Position numbers and translations under genes: made by a program. From positions 1 to 7,547 of the forward strand of contig CANLGS010000179.1 in assembly GCA_947490035.1 (NCBI GenBank): 7,547 nucleotides of DNA, in the 5' to 3' direction. Of the stretch, positions 1 to 7,547 are shown in pieces; within the stretch, counting starts at the first letter, position 1, and each line of letters opens with the position of its first letter. Source of the stretch: Gemmataceae bacterium. GTDB taxonomy: Bacteria > Planctomycetota > Planctomycetia > Gemmatales > Gemmataceae. Below the pieces are notes generated by a model, which saw only the letters and a program-made list of their open reading frames with translations, was not told where the DNA came from and made no database searches.

Positions 1-2
1 CG

Positions 3-239
3 TTGCGCCGGCGCACGCACCCAACGCGCTCGCGGCTACTGCTCTACGTCACGGTCGCGGTTGCAATTGGCGGTCTCATCGTTCTCGGCACCGACCTGTA
101 CCGCTTCAACACCGACGTGCAGTTCCGCCGGACGCCGAACATGCACGGCGTCCGCGTGCCCGTCGTTCAGTGGGTGGTGATTCTGGTGGTTTGGCTGTGG
201 CTGGTGATTCAGGAAGGTCGGGAGAAGCGGGCCGCCTGA
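3..239 (+). CDS. Small two-helix membrane protein, possibly 5'-partial
   Basis: I do not recognise this gene. If it begins at the TTG at position 3 it encodes 78 residues, but only two bases precede that codon, so the true start may lie outside the window. Two hydrophobic stretches are visible: residues about 13-30 (LLLYVTVAVAIGGLIVLG) and about 52-68 (VPVVQWVVILVVWLWLV). A polar linker of about 20 residues separates them, and it contains DVQFRRTPN. The N-terminus is Arg-rich (RRRTHPTRSR) and the C-terminus is charged (EGREKRAA). Both ends are therefore probably cytoplasmic, making a helical hairpin in the inner membrane. The linker and codon pattern look like a real gene rather than a chance reading frame. 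A REP-like palindrome follows the TGA within ten bases. No function can be assigned. Confidence 0.6.
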   Translation: MRRRTHPTRSRLLLYVTVAVAIGGLIVLGTDLYRFNTDVQFRRTPNMHGVRVPVVQWVVILVVWLWLVIQEGREKRAA

Positions 240-244
240 TTGTC

Positions 245-270
245 AGCCGCTCGCGGCTTCGCAAGCGGCT
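245..270. repeat. REP-like palindrome downstream of the small membrane gene
   Basis: AGCCGCT (245-251) and AGCGGCT (264-270) form a perfect 7-bp stem. After one mismatch the pairing continues inward with GCG (253-255) against CGC (260-262), leaving a tiny loop. The element starts six bases after the stop codon at 237-239. It could fold in the 3' end of that mRNA, but no T-run follows, so a classical intrinsic terminator is not supported. Its GCCGCT/AGCGGC core resembles the arms of the larger element at 831-940. Confidence 0.5.
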
Positions 271-350
271 CAAGAAAATCCTTGACGCGCCCCGCGGCCG
301 ACGGCATATCTCCGCGCACTCTGTTGAAACAATCCGTCGGGGGGCGTGTC

Positions 351-797
351 ATGCGGCGAGTCGTGCTCGCGGTGGGGGTGCTGTGCGCGGTCGGGGTGAC
401 CGGGCGCGGCACGGCGCAGAACGGCGCGCCGAACGCGATGCCGGGTCAGGTCGTGGGCGGTTATCGCGGGCAGGTGAACCCGGTGGGCAAGCAGTTGCCG
501 CAGGCCGCGCCGCAGGCCGGGGTGCCGGTCGCGGAGAACGCGCTGCAGCGGCCATACGACCCGAACAAGCCTTACGACGCGTTCAAGGGCACGGGCATCG
601 ACCCGAAGACGGTCCTCGCGCCGCTGTCCGCGCCGGACGGTAAGTTGATCGCCCCGCCGGACGCCCTCGACCAACTCTCCGACCGCATCCGCGCGATCTT
701 CGGCGGCAACAAGGCGGCGCCGCCGCGCCCGGCCTACACGCCCGGCGTCACGCGCCGCGGGCAACTGCGCAACGAACACATGTGGCGCCGGGACTGA
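351..797 (+). CDS. Small secreted protein of unknown function
   Basis: The gene encodes 148 residues. The ATG at 351 is preferred over the upstream in-frame start at 240. It directly precedes a signal peptide (MRRVVLAVGVLCAVGV, with likely cleavage near Gly-Thr-Ala|Gln, residues 20-23), it has a G-rich stretch six bases upstream, and the upstream extension runs through a REP-like palindrome. The mature part is Pro-, Ala- and Gly-rich and probably largely unstructured at its N-terminus (about residues 24-58). A more conserved-looking core follows (RPYDPNKPYDAFKGTGIDPK, about residues 64-83). Then come a segment with a predicted short helix (LDQLSDRIRAIFG, about 104-116) and a basic tail ending in WRRD. 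No catalytic motif or known domain is recognised. It is probably exported to the periplasm or cell envelope. The gene converges on the lipoprotein gene, with the REPIN-like element at 831-940 between them. Confidence 0.65.
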   Translation: MRRVVLAVGVLCAVGVTGRGTAQNGAPNAMPGQVVGGYRGQVNPVGKQLPQAAPQAGVPVAENALQRPYDPNKPYDAFKGTGIDPKTVLAPLSAPDGKLIAPPDALDQLSDRIRAIFGGNKAAPPRPAYTPGVTRRGQLRNEHMWRRD

Positions 798-830
798 CGC
801 GCCGATCGTGTCGCCGGCGCACCGCCTTCC

Positions 831-940
831 GGTAGGTGCCGCTTGCCGAGCGGCACGGCCGCCCAACGCGAATCACTTCGCGGATGTTCGTTTCGGTCGC
901 ACGCGGGCTATCCCGTGCCGCTCGGCAAGCGGCACCTACC
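831..940. repeat. REPIN-like element: 28-bp perfect inverted repeat with palindromic arms
   Basis: Positions 831-858 and 913-940 are perfect reverse complements over 28 bp, separated by 54 bp. Each arm is itself a hairpin. In the left arm GTGCCGCT (836-843) pairs with AGCGGCAC (849-856) around a 5-base loop, and the right arm repeats this at 916-923 and 929-936. The spacer holds a third small hairpin, CGCGAA (867-872) with TTCGCG (877-882). Two inverted palindromic arms around a short spacer, about 110 bp in all, is the architecture described for REPINs (paired REP sequences mobilised by RAYT transposases). No transposase is present in the window, so mobility is an inference. It lies between the 3' ends of two convergent genes and could also end transcription from both sides. 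Confidence 0.8.
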
Positions 941-956
941 CGAGCCAACCACAAGA

Positions 957-1487
957 TCACTCGGTCAACTGGAACGAGTCGAGGAACGCGGTCGCGGCGT
1001 CGGAGTTGGCGTACTCCGCGGTGCCGACCGCCAGCACCTGATACAGCCGCTTGCCCACCAGGAAGATGCGGGCGCGCATCGCCCCCGGCTCCGCGCCCCC
1101 GAACGTCGCTGCGAACGCGCGGCCGGGGTACTTGCCCGCGAGCGTCGTCGAGGCGTCCGCCGTCTGCGCCGCCCGCGCGGCGCGAATCAAATCGTCCTTC
1201 GCCGAAATCAGGTACGCGGACGCGCGCTCCGCCGGGTCGTCGGCTGGAATGGGCAGGTCGGTGATCGTGACCCGGAACACACCGGCCGGGCGCTCGACCG
1301 AGTACACCGTGGACTGCGTGACGCCCACCTTCTCGATCACCTTCGGCACGCCCCCGAACTGCGCCCTGAATCGGTACTCCTTCGAGACGAATTCGGGCGG
1401 CGGCAGTTCCGCGCACCCCGCGAACGGGGCAAGAATGAGCAGCAGCGCGGCGCGAAGCACGCGGCGGTTACTTCCGAACGACATCAT
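957..1487 (-). CDS. Small lipoprotein of unknown function
   Basis: The gene encodes 176 residues from the ATG at 1487; a second ATG follows at once (1484). AAGGG lies 4 bases before the first ATG and 7 before the second, so the second may be the better ribosome start. The N-terminus is a lipoprotein signal: basic residues (NRR), a hydrophobic run (LRAALLLILAPFAGC) and a lipid-acceptor Cys25. The lipobox is slightly atypical, with Phe at -3. The mature domain has a single alpha/beta pattern: an early strand pair (YRFRAQFGGVPKV), TVYSVERPAGVFRVTITDLP (about 60-79), a helix (about 84-107), LAGKYPGRAF (about 116-125), and a closing RIFLVGKRLYQVLAVG plus FLDSFQL. The order 'G.PGR ... FLVG.RLYQ ... 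FL.SF.L' matches a small family of uncharacterised envelope proteins that I remember from planctomycetes and proteobacteria; this is from memory only. The gene is divergent from dnaE. Confidence 0.8.
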   Translation of the reverse strand: MMSFGSNRRVLRAALLLILAPFAGCAELPPPEFVSKEYRFRAQFGGVPKVIEKVGVTQSTVYSVERPAGVFRVTITDLPIPADDPAERASAYLISAKDDLIRAARAAQTADASTTLAGKYPGRAFAATFGGAEPGAMRARIFLVGKRLYQVLAVGTAEYANSDAATAFLDSFQLTE

Positions 1488-1493
1488 GCATCC

Positions 1494-1522
1494 CTTATAA
1501 CCGCGCCCGCGCGAACGGTACA
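1494..1522 (-). promoter_or_regulatory. Possible promoter of the lipoprotein gene
   Basis: On the minus strand TGTACC (1522-1517) and TATAAG (1499-1494) stand 17 bases apart, a sigma70-like arrangement with a weak -35. Six bases separate the -10 from the first ATG, so transcription would begin at about that ATG and give a leaderless mRNA. The same bases also contain the AAGGG Shine-Dalgarno-like run, and the two readings exclude each other. Low confidence. Confidence 0.25.
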
Positions 1523-1538
1523 GCCGCCGCTGTTCACC

Positions 1539-1567
1539 TTCCGCACCCGGCGCGGCCGGGGTATAAC
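1539..1567 (+). promoter_or_regulatory. Possible dnaE promoter
   Basis: TATAAC (1562-1567) is a good -10 match in an otherwise GC-rich region. TTCCGC (1539-1544) is 17 bases upstream and matches the -35 consensus poorly. Transcription would start about 42 bases before the dnaE ATG. The position in the divergent intergenic region is sensible, but only the -10 is convincing. Confidence 0.3.
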
Positions 1568-1604
1568 CACACGGTGCCCGCGTTGTCCGCATGTTCACCA
1601 CGCC

Positions 1605-1608
1605 AGGA
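1605..1608 (+). promoter_or_regulatory. dnaE ribosome-binding site
   Basis: AGGA stands 8 bases before the ATG at 1617. Together with the family-typical N-terminus (MARCFCHLHLHTHYS) it fixes this start. The reading frame is open upstream to 843, but that part crosses the lipoprotein gene in antisense and has no homology-like pattern. Confidence 0.6.
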
Positions 1609-1616
1609 CGCCACGA

Positions 1617-6476
<4,860 letters not shown>

Positions 6477-6481
6477 CGCGG

Positions 6482-6582
6482 AGTTTTCAGTGCTCAGTTT
6501 TCAGTGTTCAGTAAGGCCGGCGCATTCCACCAGCACGTGGGACACTGTCTTACTGAACACTGAAAACTGGGCACTGAAAACT
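6482..6582. repeat. 34-bp near-perfect inverted repeat, possible bidirectional terminator
   Basis: Arms 6482-6515 and 6549-6582 match in 33 of 34 positions around a 33-base loop. The single exception, T6494 against G6570, is a G-U pair in the plus-strand RNA. Each arm contains two near-copies of TTTTCAGTGTTCAG. The element begins five bases after the dnaE stop and ends two bases before the FHA gene stop, filling nearly the whole gap between the convergent genes. The fold could stop transcription from both sides, but no T-run follows either arm. The TTTTCAGTG unit is a low-complexity spacer sequence that I recall from several bacterial phyla. Confidence 0.8.
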
Positions 6583-6584
6583 AC

Positions 6585-7265
6585 TCACGCCGGTTCGGAG
6601 ATGTTGCGCGCGTAGCGTGCGAGGAGCATCTGCACGGCCTGGATCGTCTGCCACTCGGCGAACCCGATCCGGATCTCGGTGCCGTCCTCGTTCGCGTCGA
6701 TGTTCTCGACGGCCGTGGTCAACCCCTTGTGCAGGTAGTCGAGAATCTCGGCGAGGCGCGCGGCCTGCGACGGCGTGAGCTTGTTCGGCAGCAGCGGCAC
6801 CTCGTCGTCGAACGCGGTCCACCCGACGTTCGGCGGGGCCGGGGCGACGGTGCGCTGGCTGTCGGCAATCGAGACGCGCCCGGACGCCGCCGCCAGTTCG
6901 TCGGCGCGGATCGTCTGCACCTGCCCGCCGGCGTTGTTCGCCGGCACCGCGGCCTTCCGCGCCGCGATTTCTTCCATCGTCCCGAACAGCAACATGCTCC
7001 GGCCGATCGACACCTGATCGCCGGGGCGCAGCCGGCGGATCTGGATCGCCGTCCCGTTCACGCGCGTGCCGTTCGTGCTGTCGAGGTCGGTCAGGATGAT
7101 GTCGTTGTCTTCGACTTGTACCTTGGCGTGAAACCGGCTGACGCGCTCGTCGTTGAGGCGCAGGCCGTTGCCCTCTTCCCGGCCGATCGTCACGGGGATA
7201 GGAAGGTCGCGGTAAACGCGGCCCTTATCGACCCCTTCGAGAACCAGGAAGGTAACGGTGCGCAT
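6585..7265 (-). CDS. FHA-domain protein
   Basis: The gene encodes 226 residues from the ATG at 7265, chosen because the FHA fold begins at once (MRTVTFLVLEGVDKG). AGGG lies 7 bases upstream, and the longer open frame to 7430 has no domain-like sequence. The FHA domain spans about residues 3-95 and carries the conserved phosphothreonine-binding signature: G28-R29, S43-R-F-H46, and DSTNGT (62-67) with N70-G71. FHA domains bind phosphothreonine peptides, usually from Ser/Thr kinases, and planctomycetes have many such kinases. A low-complexity linker (about 97-160) joins it to a helical C-terminal segment (about 162-222, with LTPSQAARLAEILDYLHKGL and FAEWQTIQAVQMLLARYAR) that I do not recognise. 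There is no signal peptide or membrane segment, so the protein is probably cytoplasmic. No kinase gene adjoins it here, so the partner is unknown. Confidence 0.9.
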   Translation of the reverse strand: MRTVTFLVLEGVDKGRVYRDLPIPVTIGREEGNGLRLNDERVSRFHAKVQVEDNDIILTDLDSTNGTRVNGTAIQIRRLRPGDQVSIGRSMLLFGTMEEIAARKAAVPANNAGGQVQTIRADELAAASGRVSIADSQRTVAPAPPNVGWTAFDDEVPLLPNKLTPSQAARLAEILDYLHKGLTTAVENIDANEDGTEIRIGFAEWQTIQAVQMLLARYARNISEPA

Positions 7266-7445
7266 GAGATGACCCTGTGCCGGCGCCCTGACCCGGTTAG
7301 AAGCGGGAGGCTCGATGGTAGTGGTATAGCACAACCAATTCGGGCCGGGCGAAAAAACCACCGCGGGGTACGTGCCACCACCGCCCATTGTCCGCGTTTC
7401 AGACCGGCGTGTCAATTTCACCGTGCGCAAAGTCTTTGGAGAGGG
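7266..7445. other. Upstream region of the FHA gene, no gene seen
   Basis: This 180-base stretch lies upstream of the FHA start and should hold its promoter. The minus-strand frame stays open to 7430, but its translation (MRTVKLTRRSETRTMGGGG and onward) shows no domain pattern. No convincing -35/-10 pair, riboswitch or hairpin was found by eye. Confidence 0.4.
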
Positions 7446-7503
7446 GGCAGAGGACAGAGGACAGAGGACAGAAGGCAGAGGACAGGAGGACAGTAGGACA
7501 GGA
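7446..7503. repeat. GA-rich tandem repeat, heptamer then octamer units
   Basis: From 7446 there are five heptamers: GGCAGAG, GACAGAG, GACAGAG, GACAGAA and GGCAGAG (to 7480). The period then changes to eight: GGACAGGA, GGACAGTA and GGACAGGA (7480-7503). The strand bias is purine-rich with almost no pyrimidine other than C. It resembles intergenic repeat filler known from large planctomycete and other bacterial genomes (memory). Copy number is likely to vary by replication slippage. Confidence 0.85.
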
Positions 7504-7513
7504 AGAGAAGAGC

Positions 7514-7547
7514 CGCAGATGACGCAGACGGACGCAGATTAAAGGCA
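7514..7547. repeat. CGCAGA direct repeats at the window edge
   Basis: CGCAGA occurs three times at nearly regular spacing (7514, 7523, 7533), as CGCAGATGA, CGCAGACGGA and CGCAGATTAAAG. The block continues to the window end, so its full extent is unknown. It directly follows the GA-rich tandem tract, making a compound low-complexity spacer. Confidence 0.6.

Noticed and set aside
240..350. Longer start for the secreted protein at 240
   Set aside because: The extra 37 residues read through a REP-like palindrome and would bury the signal peptide.
748..1416. Minus-strand frame of 222 residues overlapping the lipoprotein
   Set aside because: It is a shadow frame, Arg- and Gly-rich, that reads through the inverted repeat and has no signal or motif.
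843..1616. N-terminal extension of dnaE by 258 residues
   Set aside because: It runs antisense through the lipoprotein gene and part of the REPIN-like element. The DnaE family start and a Shine-Dalgarno site both point to 1617.
6482..6582. Classical rho-independent terminator
   Set aside because: The stem is long and not GC-rich, and no T-run follows it on either strand, so it is kept as an inverted repeat with only a possible terminator role.
7266..7430. N-terminal extension of the FHA protein
   Set aside because: The extra 55 residues show no domain pattern, while the internal ATG at 7265 begins exactly at the FHA fold and has AGGG upstream.
7446..7547. CRISPR array
   Set aside because: Units of 7-8 bases lie head to tail with no spacers, so this is a simple tandem repeat.

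Overview
This GC-rich window most likely comes from a planctomycete of the Gemmataceae type. That placement is an inference, based on the DnaE and FHA protein style, the small secreted and lipoprotein genes, the palindromic REP-like intergenic repeats and the degenerate 'TTTTCAGTGTTCAG' and 'GACAGAG' spacer repeats. No 16S rRNA or other definitive marker is present.

Layout from left to right. (1) 3-239, plus strand: a small protein with two membrane segments, possibly cut by the window edge. (2) A REP-like palindrome, then 351-797, plus strand: a small secreted protein of unknown function. (3) 831-940: a 110-bp REPIN-like element with perfect 28-bp inverted arms, lying between two convergent genes. 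(4) 957-1487, minus strand: a small lipoprotein. (5) A 129-bp divergent intergenic region, then 1617-6476, plus strand: dnaE, the replicative DNA polymerase III alpha subunit, interrupted in frame by a 447-residue intein (3894-5234). (6) 6482-6582: a near-perfect 34-bp inverted repeat between convergent genes. (7) 6585-7265, minus strand: an FHA-domain protein. (8) A 282-bp upstream region with GA-rich heptamer and octamer tandem repeats and a CGCAGA repeat that runs to the window edge.

The central object is the dnaE precursor. Its exteins join to a normal 1172-residue bacterial DnaE with an apparently intact PHP domain, the catalytic aspartates D401, D403 and D565, and a sliding-clamp-binding motif. 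The intein has all the splicing blocks (Cys1, TxxH, terminal His-Asn, Ser+1), two LAGLIDADG motifs with intact acidic residues, and a helix-turn-helix-like segment, so it looks able both to splice and to home. It sits at the K|S junction of the conserved GYGFNK|SH motif, three residues downstream of the junction used by the cyanobacterial split DnaE intein. The host codons immediately flanking the insertion are unlike the rest of dnaE (all five Tyr codons just downstream are TAT), which may be the scar of a homing co-conversion event.

The other genes are not an obvious pathway with dnaE. They are ordinary neighbours, and I do not see an undescribed multi-gene defence or metabolic system here. 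The most interesting non-coding signals are the two long inverted repeats, each placed exactly between a convergent gene pair.
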